In this document: positions 1-9,141 of the stretch, piece by piece
Numbering within the stretch: position 1 is the stretch's first letter
Layout of the letters: the number at the start of each line of letters is the position of its first letter
Assembly (NCBI GenBank): GCA_938008415.1
Contig: CALLKI010000106.1
Span: 1-12,763 of the forward strand
Reading direction: 5' to 3'
DNA from: an uncultured Luteimonas sp.
GTDB lineage: Bacteria > Pseudomonadota > Gammaproteobacteria > Xanthomonadales > Xanthomonadaceae
DNA length: 12,763 bases
The notes under the pieces: model-generated
The model's database searches: none
Told to the model about the DNA's origin: nothing
What the model saw: only the letters and a program-made list of their open reading frames with translations
Made by a program: the position numbers and the translations under genes

Positions 1-74
1 AACCTTCCCCCGCAGGCGGGGGGAGGCGTTTTCGCCCCCCTCCCAACCTTCCCCCCCAGGCGGGGGGAGGAGTC
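1..74. repeat. GC-rich hairpin repeat, two tandem partial copies
   Basis: The motif AACCTTCCCCC followed by CAGGCGGGGGGAGG occurs at 1-26 and again at 45-70, a 44-bp period. The first copy can fold as a hairpin with arms 4-13 and 16-25 (one G:T mismatch). Between the copies is CGCCCCCCTCCC, which also occurs in the repeats near 2790, 2905 and 6040. The second copy runs into GGAGTCCGG, again shared with the cluster near 6071. This looks like a member of the same dispersed intergenic family. It is cut by the window edge, so its full extent is unknown. Confidence 0.75.
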
Positions 75-300
75 CGGTGCGGCGCGGGGGAGTAGTGCGG
101 TGTGGCGCGGGTGAGAAGTGCGGCGCGGCAAGCGGGACGAGGAGCGACGGTGTCGCCGGAGGGGAGAGGAACGCGGCGGCACAAGCGGTGGGAGGAGCCG
201 GGTGTCGCAAGCAAGTGGATGAGCCGGCTCCCGCGGGCGTGCGGAATGCGACGAAGGCCACGGAGGGAAAAGCGGCCGGGTGGTGAAACGCAGGCTCCGG
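75..300. other. Gene-free stretch with degenerate G-rich short repeats
   Basis: No convincing gene is seen before pilC. From 68 to about 145 the sequence is a run of degenerate units of about 20-25 bases built on GGAGT...GTGCGG.GCGGG. The remainder is GC-rich without a recognisable motif. Two open frames of 69 and 83 codons here are compositionally biased (Arg/Gly/Ala-rich), lack any recognisable domain and are probably chance. No pilin-like leader sequence is present, although a pilin or PilB gene often lies next to pilC in related genomes. Confidence 0.5.
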
Positions 301-377
301 CCCCGGAATTCGGCACCTTGTCACAGAGACGGAGTCTGCATTTCCCCCGCTAACCCGTTACCATGCAAGGGAATTCA

Positions 378-407
378 CCCGGCAGGGGAGCCGGGCCAAG
401 GGGAGTG
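378..407 (+). promoter_or_regulatory. Small hairpin and Shine-Dalgarno ahead of pilC
   Basis: CCCGGC (378-383) pairs with GCCGGG (390-395) around a 6-base loop. AAGGGGAG lies just downstream, ending seven to eight bases before the pilC ATG. The strong GGGGAG ribosome-binding site supports the start at 413. I found no convincing sigma-70 or sigma-54 promoter in the 100 bases upstream. Confidence 0.45.
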
Positions 408-412
408 ATCGC

Positions 413-1684
413 ATGGCCGTGACCCGTTCCGCCGCCAAGTCCGCCACCAGGCAGCAGCCGGCACGCGAGGGCGTGACCCTGCCCATGTTCGTCTGGGAGG
501 GTACCGACAAGCGCGGCAAGAAGATGAAGGGCGAGGCGCAGGCCAGGAACGCCAACCTGCTCCGGGCCGAGCTGCGCAAGCAGGGCATCCAGCCCACGGT
601 GGTCAAGCCCAAGCCCAAGCCGCTGTTCGGCGGCGCGGGCAAGACGATCACCGCCAAGGACATCGCGGTGTTCAGCCGCCAGATCGCGACGATGATGAAG
701 TCCGGCGTGCCGATCGTGACGGCACTGGAGATCATCGCCAACGGCAACAAGAACCCGAAGATGAAGAAGATGCTGGACGAGATGCGCCTCGACCTGGAGA
801 GCGGCTCGTCCATCTACGAGGCCATGAGCAAGCACCCGGTGCAGTTCGACGAGCTGTTCCGCAACCTGGTGCGGGTGGGCGAGTCCTCCGGCGCCCTGGA
901 GACGGTGCTCGAGAACATCGCCAACTACAAGGAGAACATCGAGTCCATCAAGGGCAAGATCAAGAAGGCGATGTTCTACCCGGTGGCGATCATCGCGGTG
1001 GCCATCCTCGTCTGCGCCGTGCTGATGATCTACGTGGTGCCGATCTTCAAGGAGCAGTTCGCCAGCTTCGGCGCCGACCTGCCGGCCTTCACCCAGCTGG
1101 TGTTCGGCATCTCGGATATCCTGGTGCAGTGGTGGTGGGCGATCCTGCTCGTCGGCCTGGCGGCGGGCTTCGGCTTCATGTACGTGTACAAGCGCTCGCC
1201 GAAGCTGCAGCACACGGTGGACCGGCTGCTGCTGAAGATCCCGATCATCGGCGCCGTGCTGGAGAAGTCGGCGATCGCGCGCTTCGCGCGGACGCTGGCG
1301 GTGACCTTCAAGGCCGGCGTGCCGCTGGTGGAGGCCATGGGCAGCGTGGCCGGCGCCACAGGCAACATGGTCTTCCAGCAGGCCGTGGAGCAGATGCGCG
1401 ACGACGTGGCCGTGGGCTACCAGCTCAACGTGGCCATGAAGCAGGTCGGCATCTTCCCGCACATGGTGGTGCAGATGACCGCCATCGGCGAGGAGGCCGG
1501 CGCGCTCGACACCATGCTGTTCAAGGTGGCCGAGTTCTACGAGGAAGAGGTGAACAACGCGGTGGACGCGCTCTCGAGCCTGATCGAGCCGTTCATCATG
1601 GTGATCATCGGCGGCCTCGTGGGCGCGATCGTGATCGCGATGTACCTGCCGATCTTCAAGATCGCGATGACGGTGATGGGCTGA
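413..1684 (+). CDS. pilC: Type IV pilus inner-membrane platform protein PilC
   Basis: A 423-residue protein of the PilC/GspF (T2SSF) family, the polytopic inner-membrane platform that couples the cytoplasmic PilB/PilT ATPases to pilus assembly and retraction. An N-terminal FVWEGTDKRGKKMKGE segment (about 26-41) is typical of PilC. Two homologous T2SSF repeats follow at about 83-206 and 286-409, each with the pattern RQIATMMKSGVP / RTLAVTFKAGVP and a later GE-SG/EAG stretch (GESSGALE 156-163, GEEAGALD 359-366). Hydrophobic segments are near 188-212, 238-258 and 392-414. Length matches the family (about 400-425). The start has a strong GGGGAG site upstream. pilD follows 131 bases downstream on the same strand, the usual pilC-pilD order. 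The first 20 residues are a variable basic tail, so a start at Met25 is possible but less likely. Confidence 0.96.
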   Translation: MAVTRSAAKSATRQQPAREGVTLPMFVWEGTDKRGKKMKGEAQARNANLLRAELRKQGIQPTVVKPKPKPLFGGAGKTITAKDIAVFSRQIATMMKSGVPIVTALEIIANGNKNPKMKKMLDEMRLDLESGSSIYEAMSKHPVQFDELFRNLVRVGESSGALETVLENIANYKENIESIKGKIKKAMFYPVAIIAVAILVCAVLMIYVVPIFKEQFASFGADLPAFTQLVFGISDILVQWWWAILLVGLAAGFGFMYVYKRSPKLQHTVDRLLLKIPIIGAVLEKSAIARFARTLAVTFKAGVPLVEAMGSVAGATGNMVFQQAVEQMRDDVAVGYQLNVAMKQVGIFPHMVVQMTAIGEEAGALDTMLFKVAEFYEEEVNNAVDALSSLIEPFIMVIIGGLVGAIVIAMYLPIFKIAMTVMG

Positions 1685-1721
1685 GCCGCGCCGCCCGCCT
1701 CCCCGTCCCGCCCGCCTTCCT

Positions 1722-1770
1722 GCGCCCCGCCCGGCCCCGGCGGGGCGCGCCCGGCCCTCTGCCGGGCGCG
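1722..1770 (+). promoter_or_regulatory. Two overlapping GC hairpins between pilC and pilD
   Basis: A 10-bp stem (1722-1731 with 1739-1748, loop of 7) is followed by another 10-bp stem (1746-1755 with 1761-1770, loop CCTCT). They share bases 1746-1748, so both full stems cannot form at once. There is no T tract, so this is not a classical intrinsic terminator. A role in attenuating or stabilising the pilC message relative to pilD is only a guess. Confidence 0.5.
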
Positions 1771-1815
1771 GCATCGTAAGCTTGCATCCCGACGACCCTG
1801 TTCCGGGCGAACCGA

Positions 1816-2676
1816 ATGGCATATCTCGACCAGCATCCCGGCCTTGGCTATCCCCTCGTCGCCACGATGGGGCTGCTCGTGGGCAGCTTCCTCAACGTGG
1901 TGATCCTGCGCCTGCCGCGGCGCCTGGAGTGGGAGTGGAAGCGCGACGCGCGCGAGGTGCTGGGCGAGCCGGACATCTACGACCCGCCACCACCGGGCAT
2001 CGTGGTGGAGCGCTCGCACTGCCCGCACTGCGGCCACCAGCTGTCGTGGTACGAGAACATCCCGGTGCTGTCCTGGCTGGCGCTGCGCGGGAAATGCCGC
2101 AGTTGCCGGGAGCCGATCTCGATCCAGTACCCGCTCGTGGAGATCCTGACCGCGCTGCTGGCGGTGGCGTGCGTGTGGAACTTCGGCTTTGGCTGGCAGG
2201 GGTTCGGCGCGGCGCTGTTCACCTGCTTCCTGATCGCGCTGGCGGGCATCGACCTGCGTACCCAGCTGCTGCCGGATTCGCTGACGTTGCCGCTGATGTG
2301 GCTGGGGCTGGTGGCCTCGCTCGACAACCTGTTCATGCCGGCCAAGCCGGCGCTGCTGGGCGCGATCCTCGGCTACGTCTCGCTGTGGAGCGTGTGGTGG
2401 CTGTTCAAGCAGCTCACCGGCAAGGAAGGCATGGGCCACGGCGACTTCAAGCTGCTGGCCGCCATCGGCGCGTGGTGCGGGTTGAAGGGTGTCCTGCCGA
2501 CGATCCTGCTGGCCTCGGTGCTGGGCGCGATCATCGGCTCCATCTGGCTGATGGCGAAGGGCCGCGACCGCTCCACGCCGATCCCGTTCGGGCCGTACCT
2601 GGCCGTCGCCGGCTGGATCGTCTTCATGTGGGGCGACGGCCTGGTGGGCTGGTACCGCTCGCTGGCGGGGATCTGA
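1816..2676 (+). CDS. pilD: Type IV prepilin peptidase / N-methyltransferase PilD
   Basis: A 286-residue bifunctional inner-membrane enzyme that cleaves the leader from type IV prepilins and N-methylates the new N-terminus. In Xanthomonads the same enzyme (XpsO) also processes type II secretion pseudopilins. The N-terminal region has GLLVGSFLNVVILRLP (19-34) and the paired cysteines C69PHC72 and C94RSC97 of the methylase/zinc domain. The aspartyl protease part carries both active-site aspartates: D146 in AGIDLRTQLLPD and D210 in the GHGD (GxGD) motif, within several hydrophobic segments. Length equals the family norm (about 287). The start MAYLDQHPGLG resembles annotated PilD starts in this group, although no Shine-Dalgarno is evident. 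pilC lies upstream and coaE downstream, the common pilC-pilD-coaE order. Confidence 0.97.
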   Translation: MAYLDQHPGLGYPLVATMGLLVGSFLNVVILRLPRRLEWEWKRDAREVLGEPDIYDPPPPGIVVERSHCPHCGHQLSWYENIPVLSWLALRGKCRSCREPISIQYPLVEILTALLAVACVWNFGFGWQGFGAALFTCFLIALAGIDLRTQLLPDSLTLPLMWLGLVASLDNLFMPAKPALLGAILGYVSLWSVWWLFKQLTGKEGMGHGDFKLLAAIGAWCGLKGVLPTILLASVLGAIIGSIWLMAKGRDRSTPIPFGPYLAVAGWIVFMWGDGLVGWYRSLAGI

Positions 2677-2702
2677 GCCCCCTGCCCCGTCTCCAGCCCA
2701 TC

Positions 2703-2936
2703 CCCTCCCCCGCTTGCGGGGGAGGGTCGGGGTGGGGGCAATGGATACCCGGTGCCCGTTGTCGGACCAGGCATCGCTGGCGCTTCGCCCCCCTCCCAGC
2801 CTCCCCCCGCAAACTCACCCCCTCCCCCGTTCACGGGGGAGGGTCGGGGCGGGGGCAATGGATACCCGGTGTCCGTTGTCGGACCAGGCATCGCTGGCGC
2901 TTCGCCCCCCTCCCAGCCTCCTCCCGCAGGCGGGGG
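2703..2936. repeat. 117-bp tandem repeat (two copies) with hairpin heads
   Basis: Two near-identical units start at 2703 and 2820. Each opens with an 11-bp hairpin, CCCTCCCCCGY plus a two-base centre and its complement (2703-2713/2716-2726 and 2820-2830/2833-2843). A core GGGGGCAATGGATACCCGG and a tail CATCGCTGGCGCTTCGCC then follow, ending in CCCTCCCAGCCTCC. The second unit closes with a further hairpin (about 2916-2938, one bulged T). Outside the hairpin centres the copies differ at only a few positions. Within the first stem, C-G in copy one is replaced by T-A in copy two, a compensatory change that keeps pairing. The unit fills nearly all of the 322-bp pilD-coaE gap, and no gene is seen in it. 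Confidence 0.85.
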
Positions 2937-2963
2937 AGGTGTTCTGCTCCCTCCCCCGCCCAG

Positions 2964-2998
2964 CTGTCGGGCCCGGGCCGCCCCGTACAATCCCGCCC
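2964..2998 (+). promoter_or_regulatory. Candidate coaE promoter for a leaderless mRNA
   Basis: TACAAT (2986-2991) matches the sigma-70 -10 box at five of six positions and sits seven bases before the coaE ATG, so transcription would begin at or next to the start codon. The -35 candidate CTGTCG (2964-2969, spacer 16) is weak. No Shine-Dalgarno precedes the ATG, consistent with a leaderless transcript. This is inference from spacing only. Confidence 0.45.
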
Positions 2999-3643
2999 AT
3001 GGCCGATTACGTGGTGGGACTGACCGGCGGTGTGGCGTCGGGCAAGAGCGAGGCGACGCGGCGTTTCGAGGCGCTGGGCGTGACCGTGGCCGATGCCGAC
3101 GTGGCCGCGCGCGAGGCGGTGGCCGCCGGCAGCGAGGGCCTGGCCGAGGTGGTGGCCGCGTTCGGTCCCGGGATCCTGACCCCAGGAGGCGAGCTGGACC
3201 GCCCTGCGATGCGCCGCCTGGTGTTCAACGACCCGCAGGCGCGCGCGCGGCTGGAGGCGATCGTGCACCCGCGCGTGCGCCGGCTGCTGCGCGAGTGGTG
3301 CGCGGCGGCGCCCGGCCCCTACGTGGTCGCGGCGATCCCGCTGCTGGCCGAGGCCTGCCGCGGCCGGGGCCGCGGGGGCGTGCTCGAGGTCTATCCGTGG
3401 CTCGACCGCATCGTGGTGGTGGACGTGCCGGTCGGGGTGCAGCTGGCCCGGTTGCAGGCACGCGACGGGATCGACGAGGCGCTGGCCCGGCGCATGGTCG
3501 AGGCGCAGGCCACGCGCGAACAGCGCCTGGCCATCGCCGACGACGTGATCGACAACACCGGCACGGTCGAGGCCCTGCGCGCGCAGGTGGACGCGCTCGA
3601 CGCCCGCTACCAGGCACTGGCGGCCGGCAAGGCGATGCGCTGA
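2999..3643 (+). CDS. coaE: Dephospho-CoA kinase
   Basis: A 214-residue cytoplasmic P-loop kinase that phosphorylates the 3'-hydroxyl of dephospho-CoA with ATP, the final step of coenzyme A synthesis. The N-terminus YVVGLTGGVASGKS carries the Walker A motif (G10-S17). D32 and D34 in VADADVAARE match the family's conserved aspartate region. IVHPRVR (88-94) is the typical CoaE motif, and the lid/core region LARLQARDG...RMVEAQ follows, with ADDVIDNTG near the end. Length is normal (about 200-210). The frame stays open upstream for another 95 codons through the repeat, but that part is repeat-encoded and not conserved, so the ATG directly before ADYVVGLTGG is chosen. It is the last plus-strand gene before a convergent hairpin. 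Confidence 0.95.
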   Translation: MADYVVGLTGGVASGKSEATRRFEALGVTVADADVAAREAVAAGSEGLAEVVAAFGPGILTPGGELDRPAMRRLVFNDPQARARLEAIVHPRVRRLLREWCAAAPGPYVVAAIPLLAEACRGRGRGGVLEVYPWLDRIVVVDVPVGVQLARLQARDGIDEALARRMVEAQATREQRLAIADDVIDNTGTVEALRAQVDALDARYQALAAGKAMR

Positions 3644-3666
3644 GGCGGGGCGCGCAACGCCCCGCC
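3644..3666. terminator. Convergent GC hairpin between coaE and the cysteine hydrolase
   Basis: A 9-bp perfect stem, GGCGGGGCG (3644-3652) with CGCCCCGCC (3658-3666), and loop CGCAA. It begins directly after the coaE stop, 10 bases from the stop of the opposing gene, filling their short convergent gap. It could stop transcription from both sides. No T tract is present on either strand, so intrinsic termination is uncertain. Confidence 0.55.
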
Positions 3667-3676
3667 CCCCTGCCCG

Positions 3677-4840
3677 TCAGTCGAACGGGAATTCCTGGCG
3701 CTTGTGGCTGCCGGTGAAGCGGGCGCCGCGGGAGCCGAACAGCAGCTGCCGCTCGCCTTCGGGCCCGTAGTAGCGCGCGCTGATCAGCGACAGGTTCCAG
3801 TTGTCGCCGCCGATGCCGCCGCCGAACGTGGTTTCCACGCGCAGGCCGCGCAGGTTGTCCACGTGGAAGTCGTCCGGCAGGGCGAGCGACACCTCCTCGG
3901 TGCTGTGGTTGACCCAGCGCTTCCTGTAGTTGACGTTCTCGTAGCGCTGTTCGCGCCCGTCGTGGCCGAGCAGCACGATGTGGACGTTGTCGTTGCCGCC
4001 GCGCAGGTCGTCGTTGCCGGTGTCCATGCGCACCACGACCTCGCGGGTCGGGCGGGTGATCGCCGGCGGCGTGCGGCGGGCGTAGTCGGCGATGAACCAG
4101 GCGCGCCAGCGCGAGCCCGTGCTCTCGGCCAGGTAGTACTGCTTGCGCTGCAGGTCGGCCTTGAGCGTGACGGTCTGGCCCGGGTGGTTCGGGTCATAGA
4201 GGAAGATCTTCACCTGGTCGCGGTTGGCGGGGTCGGTCTCCCGCTTCCAGGTGCCGAAGTCATAGCCGACCGCGAGCACGTAGTGGTCGCCCATGCAGCC
4301 CTCGTCGCAGCTGCGCATCGCCAGTGGCACCGGCTCGCCGCGCTGGATGCGGCGCTTGAGTTCGTCGAGCCTGCCCTCGAAGCCCCAGTTGAAGAATTCG
4401 TCGTTGCGCGAGCCGAACGGGTTGACGCTCATCTCCACCCAGCGCGTGAGGTTGCCGCCATGGGTGATCGCCTGGACCTGGCGGTCGTACAGGTAGCGGC
4501 GCAGCGGCGAGCCCTCGCCGGGACGGTAGGGCTGGTCCGGCACCGGCATGCCGGCGTAGAAGTAGTCGAGCACGGAAAACACCATGCCGCCGCACAGGCC
4601 GTCGGTGCGGTAGTCGAACTCCGGGATGACGTTGTTGGCGAAGCTGTTGCTGAAGCGGTAGCCATGCCGGGCGGGGTCGAAGCGCGTCATCGCCGCGACC
4701 TCGGGGTTGGGGATCGACACCCCGGCGGGCAGCCGCAGGCGGACCTTGTCGGTGGCCCGCAGGACCGGGTTCTGGGCAAGCGCCTGCAGGCTCAGCGCCA
4801 GCAGGGCGCCGGCGGCCAGGCAGCGGAACAGGATGCGCAT
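3677..4840 (-). CDS. Secreted papain-fold-like cysteine hydrolase with C-terminal beta-sandwich-type domain
   Basis: A 387-residue exported protein that I do not recognise by name. Residues 1-22 form a signal peptide (basic MRILFR, hydrophobic core, ALA cleavage site). The central region has GLCGGMVFSVLDYF around Cys83, GDHYVLAVGYD around His186 and FLYDPNHPG around Asp216/Asn218. This Cys-His-Asp/Asn order and spacing suits a papain/C39-like fold, with Cys83 as nucleophile. Residues about 265-387 form a second domain with TGNDDLRGGNDN, then GGGIGGDNWNL, and a closing RFTG. I have seen this pattern as a C-terminal module of secreted proteins in other bacteria, possibly a PLAT-like beta-sandwich. 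GGAGAG lies six bases before the start ATG. The Nudix gene ends 79 bases upstream on the same strand, so co-transcription is possible. Substrate unknown. A longer open frame extending upstream lies inside the Nudix gene and was rejected. Confidence 0.75.
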   Translation of the reverse strand: MRILFRCLAAGALLALSLQALAQNPVLRATDKVRLRLPAGVSIPNPEVAAMTRFDPARHGYRFSNSFANNVIPEFDYRTDGLCGGMVFSVLDYFYAGMPVPDQPYRPGEGSPLRRYLYDRQVQAITHGGNLTRWVEMSVNPFGSRNDEFFNWGFEGRLDELKRRIQRGEPVPLAMRSCDEGCMGDHYVLAVGYDFGTWKRETDPANRDQVKIFLYDPNHPGQTVTLKADLQRKQYYLAESTGSRWRAWFIADYARRTPPAITRPTREVVVRMDTGNDDLRGGNDNVHIVLLGHDGREQRYENVNYRKRWVNHSTEEVSLALPDDFHVDNLRGLRVETTFGGGIGGDNWNLSLISARYYGPEGERQLLFGSRGARFTGSHKRQEFPFD

Positions 4841-4919
4841 GGCGGTCTCTCCGGTGGCCGGGCGCGGGAAGCGCCCCTCGCCTCCGGTATCCGCAATCCG
4901 GGCCGCCCGGCTGCCAGGG

Positions 4920-5915
4920 TCAGCGCGCGCCCGGCCAGAGGCCGCGGATCGCGGCGATGCCCTGGGCGCCGTGGCGCCTCGCCTCGCCGAGGTCGGCCGG
5001 GCCGAGCCCGCCGAGGGCATAGACCGGCAGCGAGACCTGCTCGCGCAGTTCGGCGAAGCGTTCCCAGCCGATGCCGGGCCGGCCGGGGTGCGAGGGCGTG
5101 GCCCGGACCGGGCCGAGCAGCGCGAAGTCGCACCCCAGGTCCTCGGCCATGCGCAGTTCCCCGGCGTCGTGGCAGGACGCCGACAGCGGCACGCCCTGCT
5201 CCACCGGCCGCGCGCGCAGTCCGCGCAGCTGCGCCGAGGGCAGGTGCAGGCCGGTGCCGAACTCGCGCGCCAGCGCGGCGTCGCCGTTGACCAGCAGTTC
5301 GGCGCCATGCTCGCGGCAGCGGGCGGCCACCTGCGCCAGCAGCGCGCGCCTGTGGTCCGGGTCGGGAAGCCGGGCACGGAACTGCATGCGACGGACGCCG
5401 CCTTCGAGCGCGGCATCGAGCGCCGCCAGCCATGCGCGCGCGTCCCCGTCCGGCTGCGGGGTGACGAGGCAGTGGTCCGGGCGGGTCAGCGCCGCCACCA
5501 CCGGGCGGTCGGGCGGCGGCATCGGGTAGCGCGAGAGCCGGGACGGATCCACCCACGACAGCGCCTGTCCTTCGCGCCCGCGGGCCGGGCCCTTCCAGGA
5601 GGCGACCCGGTACACGTCCAGGCACAGCCGCCGCTTCGGGGTGATCTGCGGGACCGCGATCAGCGGCTCGCCGATGACGGCCTCGATGCCCAGTTCCTCG
5701 CGCAGTTCGCGCACGAGCGCTTCCTGCGGCGTCTCGCCGGGCTCGACCTTGCCGCCGGGGAATTCCCACAGCCCGGCCAGCTCTCGCCCTTCGGTGCGCC
5801 GCGTCAGCAGGATGCGGCCACGCGCGTCGGTGATGACGCCTGCGACGACATGCGCCGCAGGCAGGCCGGCAACAGGTCGCACCTTGTCCGGGATTCCGGT
5901 GGTCATGGGTGGCAT
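4920..5915 (-). CDS. Nudix hydrolase (MutT-like) fused to ThiE/TenI-like domain
   Basis: A 331-residue cytoplasmic fusion. Residues about 22-150 are a MutT-type Nudix domain with a complete Nudix box at 55-77: G55, E61, R69, E70, E73, E74, G76. MutT removes 8-oxo-dGTP from the nucleotide pool. Residues about 160-331 resemble thiamine phosphate synthase (ThiE) or TenI: Q178 FRAR, LLVNGD (208-212), LSASCHD (244-250), LLGPVRATPSHPG (267-279) and YALGGL (299-304). The Q-x-R-x-K of true ThiE reads QFRAR here, the HLGQ-x-D aspartate is absent (HLPSAQL) and the late lysine is replaced within SHPG, so thiamine synthase activity is doubtful. This fusion is common in gammaproteobacteria near secA. Start is either 5915 or 5906 (Met4); no ribosome-binding site decides between them. 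It lies downstream of secA on the same strand, separated by repeats. Confidence 0.9.
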   Translation of the reverse strand: MPPMTTGIPDKVRPVAGLPAAHVVAGVITDARGRILLTRRTEGRELAGLWEFPGGKVEPGETPQEALVRELREELGIEAVIGEPLIAVPQITPKRRLCLDVYRVASWKGPARGREGQALSWVDPSRLSRYPMPPPDRPVVAALTRPDHCLVTPQPDGDARAWLAALDAALEGGVRRMQFRARLPDPDHRRALLAQVAARCREHGAELLVNGDAALAREFGTGLHLPSAQLRGLRARPVEQGVPLSASCHDAGELRMAEDLGCDFALLGPVRATPSHPGRPGIGWERFAELREQVSLPVYALGGLGPADLGEARRHGAQGIAAIRGLWPGAR

Positions 5916-5960
5916 TTTCGGGCAAGCGGGGTTGGCACTGCATCAAGCCTTCGCGCTTTC

Positions 5961-6150
5961 CTTCCCCTTCCCTGCGGGGGAAGGCCGGGGGCAACAGGCA
6001 CCTGGTCCCTGTGTGGACCACGATTCGCGGGCATCCTGCCCCCCTCCCCGCCTCCCCCCGCAAGCGGGGGGAGGAGTCCGGAGTGGCCGGGGAAGGAGTC
6101 CGGGGCGGCAAGGGACGGAGGAGTCCGGCGCGCTGCGCCGGGCCGGACGG
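5961..6150. repeat. Dispersed hairpin repeat, diverged copy with G-rich tail
   Basis: A diverged member of the family seen at 2703-2936. A CCTTCCC/GGGAAGG hairpin (5966-5972/5978-5984) leads into a GGGGGCAACAGG core and a GCGGGCATCCTG...CCCCCCTCCCC tail. A perfect 11-bp hairpin follows, with arms 6051-6061 and 6064-6074. After it come three spaced copies of GGAGTCCGG (near 6073, 6096 and 6120), the same tail motif as at 68-76. No gene is seen here. The copy reads in the same direction on the plus strand as the others although the flanking genes are on the minus strand. Confidence 0.7.
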
Positions 6151-6257
6151 ACGCCATTGCCCCCCTCCCCCGTTTACGGGGGGCGAGGATGATCCGCTTG
6201 CGCGGCACTGCCGCGCGGATCATCCGAGCGCCCGGCGCGCTGCGCCGGGCCGGACGG
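6125..6257. repeat. Exact 26-bp direct repeat flanking a palindrome
   Basis: The same 26 bases occur at 6125-6150 and 6232-6257, exactly 107 apart. Each begins with its own inverted repeat CCGGCGC-GCT-GCGCCGG and ends in GCCGGACGG. Between them are a CCCCCGT/ACGGGGG hairpin (6167-6173/6176-6182) and a long imperfect palindrome, GGATGATCCGC (6187-6197) with GCGGATCATCC (6215-6225), enclosing an inner GCGGC/GCCGC stem. The palindrome has REP-like geometry. Confidence 0.8.
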
Positions 6258-6335
6258 GTTGGGGTGGGGGCAATCGATACCAGGCGCCCGGCACCAGGCC
6301 ATGCATCGCTGGCATTTCCTCCCGCGCGGTGGCGG
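6160..6335. repeat. Dispersed hairpin repeat, copy interrupted by palindrome
   Basis: The head hairpin CCCCCGTTTACGGGGG (6167-6182) matches the second copy near 2825. The core GTTGGGGTGGGGGCAATCGATACC and the tail CATCGCTGGCATTTC resume only at 6258-6317. About 70 bases (6189-6257), holding the palindrome and one 26-bp direct repeat, separate the two halves. The intact copies near 2703 have these parts directly adjacent, so this copy looks split by an insertion. With the copy at 5961 it fills the 435-bp gap between the Nudix gene and secA, which holds no gene. Confidence 0.65.
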
Positions 6336-6350
6336 GGTACCCGCAGCCGG

Positions 6351-9080
<2,730 letters not shown>

Positions 9081-9141
9081 GGACGTACCGGAAAACTGTG
9101 GCTGGGACCGGACGGGCGCCCCGGGGGGCCGGCCGGCAATG

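Noticed and set aside
311..345. Sigma-54 promoter upstream of pilC
   Set aside because: CGGCAC resembles the -24 element but no GC-containing -12 element is found at the required spacing.
350..1822. A 490-codon minus-strand frame antisense to pilC
   Set aside because: A His/Arg/Asp-rich antisense shadow of pilC with no domain.
2714..2998. N-terminal extension of CoaE by 95 codons
   Set aside because: The extra sequence is the translated 117-bp repeat. CoaE families start just before the GLTGGxxSGKS motif.
4841..5416. N-terminal extension of the cysteine hydrolase by about 190 codons
   Set aside because: The extension lies inside the Nudix/ThiE-like gene in another frame, and a clear signal peptide and ribosome-binding site begin at 4840.
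1..6335. CRISPR array
   Set aside because: The repeats are few, palindromic, and not separated by unique spacers of constant length; no cas genes are present.
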